NCBI GenBank assembly: GCA_944391515.1
Contig: CALXTW010000002.1
Coordinates: 48,687 to 112,686, forward strand
Direction: 5' to 3'
DNA: 64,000 bases
Source of the DNA: an uncultured Alphaproteobacteria bacterium
Lineage (GTDB): Bacteria > Pseudomonadota > Alphaproteobacteria > RF32 > CAG-239
The notes under the pieces were generated by a model, which was not told where the DNA came from, did no database searches, and saw only the letters and a list, made by a program, of their open reading frames with translations. The stretch's first letter is position 1; the number at the start of each line of letters is the position of its first letter. A program made the translations under genes and the position numbers. This document shows, in pieces, positions 7,295-15,889 of the stretch.

Positions 7295-8917
7295 ATGATT
7301 TATCAGGAATATGACATCAACCATGCTCGAGGCATACGTTTGTTTGAATCGGTTCGCTTGGATGGCTTAATTTTGGAAAAAGGGCATATTCTTGATGATG
7401 AGGATATTATCCAGCTCAAACTCTCGGGCATCAAAAAGATTTTTGGTGCCGAGATGAGTGAAAATGATTTAGATGGAGCAACCGCTCTAGGCGTCTTAAG
7501 TGCCAAGCTGTGTGGTTCTAATACAGCCTATGCCGTTACGCCTGAAGGTATAAGTCAGATTATTGCTCAAACAGACGGTGTTTTTTTAGCCGCAGATGAT
7601 CGCATCGCCAAGTTTAATAGATTATCGCCAGATATCATCTTAAATACCATTCCGCCTTATTCAGAGGTTAAAGCTGGAGAGATAATTGCCGAGTTGGAAT
7701 TAACCGTTCCGGTCATCATGTCGTCAAAGATTGATGAGATAGTGTTTAGTTTGTCAGGCAATATTGCCCTGTTGCAGGTCGCTGAGCCAAAAGAGCGCAA
7801 AGCCACTTTGCTTTATACTAAGTTTTATAATGATAAACTCGAAACCGCACACTTTACGGGTGTTGTTACCCAATTGGTAAAAGACTTCAAAAATTTGAAG
7901 TTAGATTTTGCTGTTGAGCATGAGGCAAAGCATGAGATTGAAAAAGTCGCCGACGTGTTAGAAGTTGCACTCAAAGGGGAAGGGGAGGTTATCTTCATTA
8001 TTTCCGGACAAAGAAATTCACAAGCCGATGATGTGATTTCAGCGGCCCTTAAAAGTGTCGCCGATGAAGTGATTGTTACCTCAATTCCACAAATCGGAGC
8101 ATCAGATTTATTAATTGCGCTCAAGCGGGGTAAAAAGATTATTTCTCTTCCTTTCAACTATGCTACGCAAAATAACAGCTTAGCTAATCACTATATTAAA
8201 TTAGCCTTGCTTAATGATAAAATCACGCCGGAGGACTTCAAACATCCGCAAAACGTCCAATTATCTCAAGATAAAATGTTTGATACGGAAAGTGGTTTAG
8301 AGCTGATTAAAGCCTCTTCAGATAAAGGAAAAAATGCCAAAGTAGCAGCAATCGTGCTGGCTGCGGGTTCAAGCCGCCGCGCCGGACGCAATAAGTTGCT
8401 CTATGAGGTAGATGATGCACCACTCTTCCTAAAAGCCGTCCATGCCGCGGTATTTTCTGAGGCAAGTCCTGTGTTTGTGATTATTGGTGACCACGCCGCT
8501 GAGTTTGAAGAGGCTATGAGCGATATTGATGTAAATATCATTTATAATCCAGCCTATCGTCAGGGAATAAAAACTTCCATAAATTTAGGCCTAAAGTCGG
8601 TTCCTAATTTCTGCGACGGTGCTTTGCTACTGCCGGCAGATATGCCAAACATAACGCCTGAGTTTATCAATAAGATGATAAAAGCCTTTGATGCTAAGTC
8701 CGAAAAACAACTCGTTACCGCACAGCTCAAAGGGGTAAAGACCAATCCTATCATTTGGAGCAAATCGCTTTTTGATGGGGCTGATTTGGTGCCTGAAAAC
8801 GCCAACCTCCGTCCGGTTTTGGTTGAGCACTCAGACTATACCAAAACCATCAAAGGCGATGAAAATTTGCTCTTAGATGTCAACTACCCCAATGACTTGC
8901 AATTATTGGATAAATAA
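7295..8917 (+). CDS. MoeA-like molybdopterin-binding / MobA-like NTP transferase fusion
   Basis: This 540-residue protein has two parts. Residues 1 to about 340 resemble the molybdopterin-binding (MoeA-like) module, with a Rossmann-like region around EGEVIFIISGQRN. From about 350 the sequence is an NTP-transferase domain of the MobA/MocA type, with the nucleotide-binding signature VLAAGSSRRAGRNKLL, the acidic metal site LLLPADMPN, and an NPAYRQGIKTSINLGL stretch. Such fusions are annotated in alphaproteobacteria as molybdopterin-binding/glycosyltransferase-like proteins and may attach CMP or GMP to molybdopterin. No other molybdenum cofactor gene is nearby, so the cofactor role is inferred from family only. 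GGAAA 7 nt before the ATG supports the start. Confidence 0.75.
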   Translation: MIYQEYDINHARGIRLFESVRLDGLILEKGHILDDEDIIQLKLSGIKKIFGAEMSENDLDGATALGVLSAKLCGSNTAYAVTPEGISQIIAQTDGVFLAADDRIAKFNRLSPDIILNTIPPYSEVKAGEIIAELELTVPVIMSSKIDEIVFSLSGNIALLQVAEPKERKATLLYTKFYNDKLETAHFTGVVTQLVKDFKNLKLDFAVEHEAKHEIEKVADVLEVALKGEGEVIFIISGQRNSQADDVISAALKSVADEVIVTSIPQIGASDLLIALKRGKKIISLPFNYATQNNSLANHYIKLALLNDKITPEDFKHPQNVQLSQDKMFDTESGLELIKASSDKGKNAKVAAIVLAAGSSRRAGRNKLLYEVDDAPLFLKAVHAAVFSEASPVFVIIGDHAAEFEEAMSDIDVNIIYNPAYRQGIKTSINLGLKSVPNFCDGALLLPADMPNITPEFINKMIKAFDAKSEKQLVTAQLKGVKTNPIIWSKSLFDGADLVPENANLRPVLVEHSDYTKTIKGDENLLLDVNYPNDLQLLDK

Positions 8918-8924
8918 AACAAAA

Positions 8925-8955
8925 GCCTCCACCAATTTATTGTGGTGGAGGCCAA
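8925..8955 (-). terminator. Terminator of cassette A
   Basis: GCCTCCACCA and TGGTGGAGGC pair across a short loop. On the minus strand the stem is followed by TTTTGTTTTATTT, so it ends the leftward cassette A transcript. It may also help stop the rightward gene ending at 8917. Confidence 0.75.
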
Positions 8956-8969
8956 AAACAAAAGTTTAT

Positions 8970-9977
8970 TTAGAATGGTGCTTCACAAGCGTAAGCATAT
9001 GATGGTTCAGAACAGCTAGAGTCAAAATATAATACCCCACTACTCTTGCAATAACCTGTTCCTGTAATAGTTAGCGTACTGCAAGAGGGAGTAGAACCGA
9101 GAAGTTTGCATGTATGTGCCCCATTAGCTAAAGACCAATTCAAGCCACCTGCCGTCTTAGACATACAGTTTGTCGATGCTTGTTCCTTCGGCGCTGTTCC
9201 TCCAGAAATTGCAATATAACCATGTTGTCCGCTACTATCCACTTCAACAACTTTACCTAAAGTCACGCCATCTTTCACATAGGTATCCCCGACCTTGTAT
9301 GTAGTTGGTGTTGGAGTAGTTCCATTAGCTAAATTTCCTAACATATTGACACAACGCATAATGCCATCATTAGATATGGCACATGAGTCATATGCCTTCC
9401 CATCTCTAAAATATACATACTTATGACAGCTACTACCTGTGCTAAAAACGTATTTTCCCGATCCTAAGCTAATAACGGCAAGAGTTGACAGAGTAGCATT
9501 GATTTTAGTTCTATTGTCATAAATTGTTAGCAATTCCTCCTTAGTAGGATTTTTCCATCCTGTTGTGGCATTAGCTGAAAAGCTTGAACACATAGTTGCT
9601 GAGACATTATTAAAGTTCTCAATATCCGTTTTATATGGAATCAATGAAACCACAAGACCTGAAGAATTAACCACTACACCAACAGGTATTTTAGACGGGA
9701 CAGGCACGGCGGAATAAGTACCGTCAGAATAAGCAATATCACCAACAGCTATCGGAGCGGAGCCATCAGGATTCATATAAGCAGTACAGAAATATTTCGA
9801 GTCATCAAACGGGCAGCGCAGTTTTGCCAAACCGCCGCAATCTGAGGCAGTCTTATCATAGCCCAAACCTTCGCAAGTCGGTGGCACAACGCAGGTTTGT
9901 GCTCGAACTTCCGCCACGGAGAAAGCCGTTGTCAATAACAGCATTGCTCCTATTGTCATTTTACAATTCTTGTTCAT
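8970..9977 (-). CDS. Cassette A partner: secreted protein, 335 aa
   Basis: This is the second gene of cassette A. A signal peptide (MTIGAMLLLTTAFSVAEVRA before QTCV) leads into a segment shared with the proteins at 30388 and 47336: QTCV-PP-CE-LGY, then DC-GG, then KC/RCP, then a G-I-YSDG turn and an IPVGVVV strand. The middle keeps only traces of the Lcl_C/DUF1566-like part (GWKNPTKEELLTIY). The last 110 residues are unique to this copy, beginning YKVGDTYVKDG, which echoes the earlier G-I-YSDG unit and may be a repeat of it. It is longer than the other two partners (280 and 273 aa). The GGAGAAAGACG leader is shared by all three. Function unknown; periplasmic or surface location inferred. Confidence 0.75.
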   Translation of the reverse strand: MNKNCKMTIGAMLLLTTAFSVAEVRAQTCVVPPTCEGLGYDKTASDCGGLAKLRCPFDDSKYFCTAYMNPDGSAPIAVGDIAYSDGTYSAVPVPSKIPVGVVVNSSGLVVSLIPYKTDIENFNNVSATMCSSFSANATTGWKNPTKEELLTIYDNRTKINATLSTLAVISLGSGKYVFSTGSSCHKYVYFRDGKAYDSCAISNDGIMRCVNMLGNLANGTTPTPTTYKVGDTYVKDGVTLGKVVEVDSSGQHGYIAISGGTAPKEQASTNCMSKTAGGLNWSLANGAHTCKLLGSTPSCSTLTITGTGYCKSSGVLYFDSSCSEPSYAYACEAPF

Positions 9978-10017
9978 CGTCTTTCTCCTTTTATTTAATT
10001 TACTTAGTTTTGTTTAC

Positions 10018-10941
10018 TTAATTCATTGCCGGCATCCAGCACCTTAAGGCGCCGTCACACCAATAATTATCCAAGTCAACCTTGCCGATGGCACAGCCGA
10101 TTGCGCAATATTTCTGAGAACAATCTTCTATCTCGCACACCAAACCATCCGGACAACTGTCCAGCGTGCATTTGTATTCACAAGTTTTGCAATTATTGTA
10201 ATATTTAACCCCGTCTTTGAGGCAATAGTCGGTTGGGGTAACCGGTCCTAGTTCTGAACATGTCATATTGTAGCCAGCTTTGCACTGACAAGCTGTATAT
10301 TTGGTTACTCCGTCTTGAGTACAGCCTTCGCCCACACCTTGGAGATTTTGTTCATCACAAGTCTGATTATAATATGCGGGGCAAACACATTTGCTATAAT
10401 ATGGAACGCCTTCTTCTACGCAAGTATCTCCTTCTGGAATTTGGGGAGATACGCATTTGGTTTCGGGATACAAACTTCTATCGCAATAACACATAAATTT
10501 ACCGCCACAGCTGTCGCCGCTGACAGTGTTAGGATAGGTACATTCATTTTTATTATATTTATAGCGAGCGTCACAACATTCTTTAAAATAAGCTGTATTA
10601 TAAGGGCAAATCCCGCTAGGATTGCCACTCGGACAAGAGGTTAAGGTAAACCCAAAATTTTTACATTGTTCAGGAGAAATATCCGGAAATTCCGGGAAAG
10701 ATAATTCTCCCCCTCCGGTAATAAAAGATACGCTCGCCGTTTGGAAAGAATTGCGCATAGGCAAGCCTATCTCTAGGCTTGCCCGAGACATAGGCTCAAA
10801 AGATTGGTTTAGACTAGCTTCTTTGAGGTGCGTGTATTTTGAAGCCGCATCTTGAGAGTTAATAGATACACCAAATTGATTTGCGTTACCAAATCCGGTA
10901 AGCGCAAACCACGATAATCCTATCGCAAGCTGCTTTCTCAT
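10018..10941 (-). CDS. Cassette A cysteine-rich secreted protein, 307 aa
   Basis: This is the first gene of cassette A, transcribed leftward 40 nt ahead of its partner. It starts with MRKQLAIGLSWFALTGFG, a signal peptide. After a variable N-terminal stretch and the motif TASVSFITGGG come about 200 residues with 29 cysteines, all of which align with those in the proteins at 29447 and 46395. Three consecutive units have the pattern C-x3-G-x3-Y-x3-C-x-C, the first two followed by xxxYN-xTC. All three homologs are exactly 307 aa. A disulfide-stabilised exported protein is inferred; no known family is recognised. The start is fixed by GAGG 6 nt upstream of ATG, in a leader conserved in the three copies. 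Confidence 0.8.
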   Translation of the reverse strand: MRKQLAIGLSWFALTGFGNANQFGVSINSQDAASKYTHLKEASLNQSFEPMSRASLEIGLPMRNSFQTASVSFITGGGELSFPEFPDISPEQCKNFGFTLTSCPSGNPSGICPYNTAYFKECCDARYKYNKNECTYPNTVSGDSCGGKFMCYCDRSLYPETKCVSPQIPEGDTCVEEGVPYYSKCVCPAYYNQTCDEQNLQGVGEGCTQDGVTKYTACQCKAGYNMTCSELGPVTPTDYCLKDGVKYYNNCKTCEYKCTLDSCPDGLVCEIEDCSQKYCAIGCAIGKVDLDNYWCDGALRCWMPAMN

Positions 10942-10977
10942 AATACACCTCGTTATAACTGAACCATGTCTTCTTAT

Positions 10978-11006
10978 AACTTAGCACATCGAAAAGCGTT
11001 TGTCAA
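10978..11006 (-). promoter_or_regulatory. Cassette A promoter
   Basis: On the minus strand TTGACA (11006-11001) is followed after 17 nt by TAAGTT (10983-10978) with an upstream TGC, an extended -10. Cassettes B and C have the same arrangement and the same downstream leader around GTTCAGTTATAA.GAGGT. Confidence 0.85.
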
Positions 11007-11052
11007 AGGGTTTTGGCGTGATTTTTATATTTTGGCTAAAGATATTAAAACA

Positions 11053-11076
11053 AGAGCCTCTCAGATGAGAGGCTTG
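11053..11076 (-). terminator. AGCCTCTC/GAGAGGCT terminator before cassette A
   Basis: A perfect 8-bp stem with a 4-nt loop follows the stop of the upstream minus-strand gene. On the minus strand it is followed by CTTGTTTTAATATC. The same stem sequence precedes cassettes B and C, and the following TATCTTTAGCCAAAATA block is also conserved in all three. Confidence 0.8.
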
Positions 11077-11090
11077 TTACTGTAGGCTAT

Positions 11091-11528
11091 TTAAACAAAT
11101 TCATCAACATCTTCTAAAATTTTATTTTTTTCATATAAATGCTTGAGATAGGGATTATCTGCCGAATAATCTCTCTCATCCTTAACCATAGCTTGATTGT
11201 TATCATAAACATTGACTTGTTTGTTACGATAGTTTTGAGGTTGCTGAGTGTCATCATAAACGCCACTAGCACTCAATGCCTCTATAGCTGATGCTGAAAC
11301 AAAAGCCTGAGAGGAAGAAATTCCAGATTGTTTATCTTCTTTTTCTTTTTGCTCAAAAGCTGAATTTTTTTTGTTTTGCTCTTCAGATTCATCCCGAACC
11401 AGAACATTATTTCTGGTATCAATATTTTCCACAAAGGGATGACCTTCCGCCCCCTGAGCGTAATGACGTTCTGTACGTTTGATAGGGGAGGAAGAGCTCG
11501 ACACTTTTCTAGTTGACGATACATTCAT
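11091..11528 (-). CDS. Hypothetical hydrophilic protein, 145 aa
   Basis: I do not recognise this protein. It is strongly hydrophilic, rich in Ser, Glu, Lys, Asn and Gln, with no signal peptide or membrane helix, and probably mostly disordered. Only a central Ala/Ser-rich stretch and the C-terminal NPYLKHLYEKNKILEDVDEF look helix-forming. GGAGAAG 6 nt before ATG supports the start. It forms its own unit before cassette A, with a terminator behind it. Confidence 0.65.
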   Translation of the reverse strand: MNVSSTRKVSSSSSPIKRTERHYAQGAEGHPFVENIDTRNNVLVRDESEEQNKKNSAFEQKEKEDKQSGISSSQAFVSASAIEALSASGVYDDTQQPQNYRNKQVNVYDNNQAMVKDERDYSADNPYLKHLYEKNKILEDVDEFV

Positions 11529-11621
11529 TGCTCTTCTCCAATGTTTATAAGTTTATGATAACATAAAAATAACTGAAAATCCACAATTTTTCATGTGAAT
11601 GTTTATAACAGAATAATATAA

Positions 11622-11650
11622 CAAAAAGGCTGTGATTTTTTCACAGCCTC
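11622..11650 (-). terminator. Terminator of the SPOR-to-tatA operon
   Basis: GGCTGTGA at 11628-11635 and TCACAGCC at 11641-11648 form the stem. Read on the minus strand it is followed by TTTTTGTT. It closes the leftward operon that ends with the TatA-like gene. Confidence 0.85.
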
Positions 11651-11659
11651 ATAAGTCAT

Positions 11660-11887
11660 TTATTTCTCACCCTCGTTAGAATCTTTAGCTTCTTTTTTAT
11701 TGTCCTCAGCATTCTTTTGAGCTTTTTCTGCAAGTTTCTTATTGAGCTCTTCTTTACCTTTTTCTAAAGCGGCCATTCCAAGCTTAAGCTTTTCTTCCGC
11801 TTCTTTTCTCAGCTCAGGAAGTTTACCTGCGCCAAATATTGCAGCAAGAGCAATAATGATTAATACCCAACACCAAAAATCAGACAT
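11660..11887 (-). CDS. tatA: TatA/E-like protein
   Basis: This 75-residue protein has an N-terminal membrane helix (residues 5-19), then the TatA hinge FGAGKLPEL, an amphipathic helix, and a long charged Lys/Glu tail. That is the TatA plan, where the helix and FGxxKLPEL motif line the twin-arginine translocation pore. It differs from typical TatA in the amphipathic part (RKEAEEKLKLGMAALEKG in place of the usual LGxxIKxFKxG), so it may be a divergent TatA/E. It overlaps the end of nagZ by 8 nt. In many alphaproteobacteria nagZ is followed by scpA, scpB and then tatA; here scpAB are absent, and no tatB or tatC follows. Confidence 0.7.
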   Translation of the reverse strand: MSDFWCWVLIIIALAAIFGAGKLPELRKEAEEKLKLGMAALEKGKEELNKKLAEKAQKNAEDNKKEAKDSNEGEK

Positions 11888-12962
11888 TTTTATCTCCTTT
11901 ATTACTGTCTTTTTGCAACATTTGGTTTAACACTTCCGTTGCGTCATAAGAGTAGTTATATTCTTCTTTACCGACCAATGCGTAATAATCTTCGGCAGAA
12001 GTTTTGAATTTAGGTTTATTTTGCAAGATATTTTTTATCTTGGCAAATTTTATCAAAGACTTATCCGACAAATTTGTGCAGTTTTTGCAAACTTCCATTA
12101 AACCGTCTTCTTCTCCGGCGCAATAGCAAACCGCTTCACATCCGGCCAGAAGAGAGGCTTGAGTCTTTTCTCCCAAAGAACCATGTAAGGCTTTCATGTC
12201 AATAGCATCGGAAATAAGTAATCCCTTAAAACCGATAACTCCTCGGATAATTTCATTGATAACACGTGCTGAAAGTGTTGCCGGATTTTTATCATCTATT
12301 GTCGAGAGTAAAATATGTGCCGTCATTCCGGCAGGTGCATCGTTAAGAAATTGAAAGGGATAAAAATCATTTTCCAATTCTTTTATGCTAGCATTAATAA
12401 TAGGCAAACCCAAGTGCGGATCACATTGTGCACGTCCGTGCCCGGGCATATGTTTTAAGCAAGGACAAATTCCTGTTGCCATATATGTCTCAACCATGAC
12501 TTTGCCTAATTGAGCAACCTTAGATGGCTCGCTACCAAAGCAACGTTCTTTTAGCGCTTCAGTGGTGTTATCATATTCCAAATCAAGTACCGGAGCAAAA
12601 TTCAGATTAAGTCCCGAACGTCTCAAATCTTCACTAATAATTTGGCAATGCAGTTGTGTAGCTTTTTGAGCCGTTTCTTCGGGCAAAGAACCTAGTTTCT
12701 TTTGTGAAACTTCATCAAAAAATCCATTTCCTTGTAGTCTGCGAACTCTTCCGCCTTCTTGGTCAACGGCTAGTAAAATATCATCTCTTTCAACCACATC
12801 TTTAATTCTGTTGCACAAATCTTTAAGCTGAGTAGGGGTGACAATGTTCCTGCCAAATATCGTGACACCCAGAGGGTTGTAGTGGGCAAAGATTCTCTTT
12901 TCTGCATCTGTCAAATGCGGTCCTAAACAAGATAAAAAAGCCGCTAAAATCGGACGCTCCAT
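11880..12962 (-). CDS. nagZ: Beta-N-acetylhexosaminidase NagZ
   Basis: This glycoside hydrolase family 3 enzyme of 360 residues removes N-acetylglucosamine from anhydro-muropeptides in cytosolic peptidoglycan recycling. The signature KHMPGHGRAQCDPHLGLP carries the catalytic His/Asp loop (the usual form is KHFPGHGxxxxDSH), and LLISDAIDMKAL holds the nucleophile aspartate. The early LAVDQEGGRVRRL motif also fits. I placed the start at 12962 (MERPILAAF) because AGGAGG lies 5 nt upstream; a longer frame to 13034 would overlap the protease gene and encode an unrelated hydrophobic stretch. It sits 8 nt after the M50 protease gene and overlaps the TatA-like gene. Confidence 0.93.
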   Translation of the reverse strand: MERPILAAFLSCLGPHLTDAEKRIFAHYNPLGVTIFGRNIVTPTQLKDLCNRIKDVVERDDILLAVDQEGGRVRRLQGNGFFDEVSQKKLGSLPEETAQKATQLHCQIISEDLRRSGLNLNFAPVLDLEYDNTTEALKERCFGSEPSKVAQLGKVMVETYMATGICPCLKHMPGHGRAQCDPHLGLPIINASIKELENDFYPFQFLNDAPAGMTAHILLSTIDDKNPATLSARVINEIIRGVIGFKGLLISDAIDMKALHGSLGEKTQASLLAGCEAVCYCAGEEDGLMEVCKNCTNLSDKSLIKFAKIKNILQNKPKFKTSAEDYYALVGKEEYNYSYDATEVLNQMLQKDSNKGDKNV

Positions 12963-12970
12963 TTTTCCTC

Positions 12971-13627
12971 CTACACCAAAAGAGAAGTAAGAAAACGGGT
13001 AGCAGAAATAATATAATAGCGGAACAAGTTCCAATCTTGACCGAAAGCTTTTCCGATTTCAGGAATAACAAAAATTAAAATGACTACGGCCGCCAAACCT
13101 GCTTTTCCTGAATTAATGTAATTGATTGACCAAGGTTTTCTTATCCACCCAAATAAAATCTTTGAACCATCTAAAGGAGGAATCGGAAGGGCATTAAATA
13201 ATGCAATTACAATATTATAGACAATCATATTCAAAAAAAAGATGTTAAACATCATTTGCCAATATGCATTGGGAATAAAGGGGACTAACAATAAAATTAA
13301 GGCAGAAACAATTGCGACCCAAGCATTCATGATAATACCTGCAGCGGAAACCAAAATCATACCTTTAGTCTTGTTTTTGAGCTTTCGAAAGTCAATCGGA
13401 ACAGGTTTTGCCCAACCGAGAATAATGCCGGCATGAGCAATCCAGAGCATCAAGGGCAACAACACTGTCCCGAAAAAATCAATATGTTTGAGAGGGTTTA
13501 GTGAGAGACGACCTCTTTTCTTTGCTGTGTCGTCTCCCATCAATAAAGCCATATATCCGTGAGCAACTTCATGTAAAATGATAGCCGAAAATAATGGAAT
13601 GTATTTTAAAATCAAGTCGCTCAACAT
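12971..13627 (-). CDS. Site-2 type (M50) membrane metalloprotease
   Basis: This is a 218-residue multi-helix membrane protein. The zinc motif HEVAHG is at residues 19-24 inside the first helix, and the third-ligand motif NALPIPPLDGSKIL lies near residue 150, as in compact M50B proteases. It probably cleaves substrates within or near the membrane; substrates are unknown. No PDZ domain is present, as is normal for this small subgroup. It begins 1 nt after the SPOR gene's stop (TAA-G-ATG), so translation is likely coupled, and precedes nagZ by 8 nt. Confidence 0.88.
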   Translation of the reverse strand: MLSDLILKYIPLFSAIILHEVAHGYMALLMGDDTAKKRGRLSLNPLKHIDFFGTVLLPLMLWIAHAGIILGWAKPVPIDFRKLKNKTKGMILVSAAGIIMNAWVAIVSALILLLVPFIPNAYWQMMFNIFFLNMIVYNIVIALFNALPIPPLDGSKILFGWIRKPWSINYINSGKAGLAAVVILIFVIPEIGKAFGQDWNLFRYYIISATRFLTSLLV

Positions 13628-13628
13628 C

Positions 13629-14591
13629 TTACTTTTTCTTTACAATACAAGTTCCGCCCAAGGCTTTAATATCTTTGCAGAGCTCATCTGCACCTTGACG
13701 ATTTTCAAAAGCACCGGCTTTGAGGCGATAAAATATTTTATCAAAGTCAAGGTCAGCAGTTTCAATTTCATGAGGCAAACCTTGAAGCATTTTGTATTTT
13801 TTGCTCAAGCTAATCCATGCCTTCTCAACAGCCTGTTTGTTTGGTGAAGACATTAATTGAATTTGCCACATTCCGGCAACAGCCTTTTGTGGAGCAGGAG
13901 CTTTTTTCGGCTCAGCTTTTTCAACAGGTTCAGCCTTTGGAGCTACGGAAGTCGGTTGTGCTTGTTGAGCCGCAATTTTTTTGTTTTCCATTTGAACCGC
14001 TTCTTTCAAACCGATAACTTTAGCTTCCGGAGCATCACCTGTTTGAGCTGCAGAAACTGCTGGTTTTACTTCTTTAACTCCGGCAACACTAACCGAGCCG
14101 ACAACTTTTTCCGGCATAATGTCATTTGACTTTAGCTGATTGTTTACCACTTGAATAGGTTGAGGCTCAACTTCGGGAGCTGCGGCTTGAGTCTGAGCAA
14201 TTACGGGCAACTGAGGTTGTTCCGGCGGCGGTAACAAATTTTCTGTTTTAGGTTCGTTATCTTTTCTTTCAATAATGTCGTAAACAGATTTATCTTGATT
14301 CAAAATTTCCATTCCGCCCGGTTCGCTCGGTTGTACCTTAACAGCGGTTTGCGGACGTCTGATAACCGGAATTTCAATATTTGTATTATTTGAGTATTGC
14401 GGAGCTAAAATAAAATATCCGACAATACCGGCTAAAGCCACGCCCGAAACGGCACCGATAAACACGCTTTTAGAGCGACGCATTTCATTGCGTCTTTCTT
14501 CCAAGCTGCTTGAAGGTTGGTCGGCAATTTTTTGGCGGAATTCATTTAAGAAATCATCACCTTTATTGTCGTCAGAAAAATCTTGAAACAT
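13629..14591 (-). CDS. SPOR-domain membrane protein
   Basis: This is a 320-residue single-pass protein. Residues 1-44 are cytoplasmic and charged; a helix follows at about 45-66 (VFIGAVSGVALAGIVGYFIL); a long Pro/Ala/Val/Gln-rich linker leads to a C-terminal SPOR domain of about 80 residues (MWQIQLMSS, FYRLKAGAF, ADELCKDIKALGG). SPOR domains bind denuded peptidoglycan at division sites. The position between dgt and nagZ matches the conserved alphaproteobacterial order, in which a SPOR protein precedes nagZ. Division-site localisation is inferred. Confidence 0.88.
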   Translation of the reverse strand: MFQDFSDDNKGDDFLNEFRQKIADQPSSSLEERRNEMRRSKSVFIGAVSGVALAGIVGYFILAPQYSNNTNIEIPVIRRPQTAVKVQPSEPGGMEILNQDKSVYDIIERKDNEPKTENLLPPPEQPQLPVIAQTQAAAPEVEPQPIQVVNNQLKSNDIMPEKVVGSVSVAGVKEVKPAVSAAQTGDAPEAKVIGLKEAVQMENKKIAAQQAQPTSVAPKAEPVEKAEPKKAPAPQKAVAGMWQIQLMSSPNKQAVEKAWISLSKKYKMLQGLPHEIETADLDFDKIFYRLKAGAFENRQGADELCKDIKALGGTCIVKKK

Positions 14592-14663
14592 ATTTTATCT
14601 CCTGTTTAAAAACACTATTTACCACACTATAACGGCAAATTATTTAAAACCTCTTAATGAAAC

Positions 14664-15821
14664 CTAAAATCTGGTATGAACATCAAAAAGTTTTTTGTGT
14701 TCTTCAACGGCGGCCATATCAGTCATACCTGCAATGTATTCGCAAATCATTTCTGCTGCGGTTTCATCTTTCGTGGTTGGAGAGATTTGGGCCCGAAGTT
14801 CCATTGGTAAGAGGTTGTAATCATTCATAAATACCTCAAACAATTCTTCAATAATCTTTTGTGATTTCATGTCCATTCGAGCAACACTTGTGTGGGTGTA
14901 GAAATGTTGTTTGAGAAATTGTCGCAAGAGTTTAATTTCGCTTTTCATTTTCTCCGAAAAATCCACCATTAATTTCTTTTGAAAACGAGCATCGTTTTCG
15001 GTATTTATTTTGTATTGTTTGAGGTTGTTTTTGGTGTTTTCTAATACATCAAAAATCATCCTTGCAATCATGTTGCGTGTAATGGCGTAGATAAGCAAGC
15101 GGCTATCTGTACAACCATTATTTTCTTTTTCAAAATTCACCAAGATATCATTGATGAAAGGGAGTTCTCTAAGTTCATTGATGGAGAAAAATCCGGCATT
15201 GAAGCCATCATCAATATCATGATTATTATAGGCAATATCATCAGCCACTGCACCGACTTGCCCCTCAAGAGAGGGATAATTTTTCAAATCCAAATCAAAG
15301 AGTTTGTTGTATTCTTTGAGGTAAGAATTAGAGATTTTTTTGATTGGTCCATTGTGTTTGACAGTGCCTTCCAAAGTTTCCCAAGTGAGGTTAAGACCGG
15401 GAAATTCTGGATAATGAATTTCGAGCTTGGTCATGATTTTTAAGGATTGAATATTGTGGTCAAATCCACCGAATTTTTTCATGGCGTTTTGAAGGCCGCG
15501 TTCACCAGCATGTCCGAAAGGCGAGTGCCCGAGGTCGTGCGCCAAAGCAATGGCTTCGCCTAACTCTTCGTTAAGGTGTAAAGATTTGCAAATGGTGCGT
15601 GTGATTTGCGCCACTTCAATACTATGCGTCAAACGAGTGCGATAGTTTTTTCCTTCGTGATAGGCAAACACTTGCGTCTTCCCGTCTAATTTTCTGAAAG
15701 CAGAAGAGTGAATAAGCCTGTCTCTGTCGCGTTGAAAAGGAGAGCGAATCACATTTGTGAAGTCGGGATAAAGGCGTCCTCTGCTTTTTTTAGGGGTGAG
15801 GGCATAATTTGCAAGCTCCAT
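14664..15821 (-). CDS. dgt: dGTPase-like HD phosphohydrolase
   Basis: This deoxyguanosinetriphosphate triphosphohydrolase-like enzyme of 385 residues should split dNTPs to nucleoside and triphosphate. The HD-domain metal site is visible as RLTHSIEVAQ, then ALAHDLGHSPFGHAGE with the HD pair, and DDIAYNNHDIDDG with the last metal aspartate. An early segment SPFQRDRDRLIHSSAFRKLDGKTQV is typical of the family (shown here as a pattern; it spans about residues 26-50). I chose ATG 15821 (MELANYAL) because GGA is 8 nt upstream. It is divergent from xthA across a 68-nt gap; dgt and xthA are neighbours in many alphaproteobacteria. Confidence 0.92.
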   Translation of the reverse strand: MELANYALTPKKSRGRLYPDFTNVIRSPFQRDRDRLIHSSAFRKLDGKTQVFAYHEGKNYRTRLTHSIEVAQITRTICKSLHLNEELGEAIALAHDLGHSPFGHAGERGLQNAMKKFGGFDHNIQSLKIMTKLEIHYPEFPGLNLTWETLEGTVKHNGPIKKISNSYLKEYNKLFDLDLKNYPSLEGQVGAVADDIAYNNHDIDDGFNAGFFSINELRELPFINDILVNFEKENNGCTDSRLLIYAITRNMIARMIFDVLENTKNNLKQYKINTENDARFQKKLMVDFSEKMKSEIKLLRQFLKQHFYTHTSVARMDMKSQKIIEELFEVFMNDYNLLPMELRAQISPTTKDETAAEMICEYIAGMTDMAAVEEHKKLFDVHTRF

Positions 15822-15889
15822 AGTTTTTTTCCTTTCCAAGAATATTATTTTAAGATACAGTACACTAAATAAATTAATAAAGGTATAAG

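Noticed and set aside
7825..8157. Minus-strand frame inside the MoeA/MobA-like gene
   Set aside because: Overlaps a strong coding region with family motifs; no independent support.
10026..10855. Several plus-strand open frames opposite the cassette A cysteine-rich gene
   Set aside because: They have no ribosome sites or family resemblance, and arise from the repetitive cysteine-codon composition of the real minus-strand gene.
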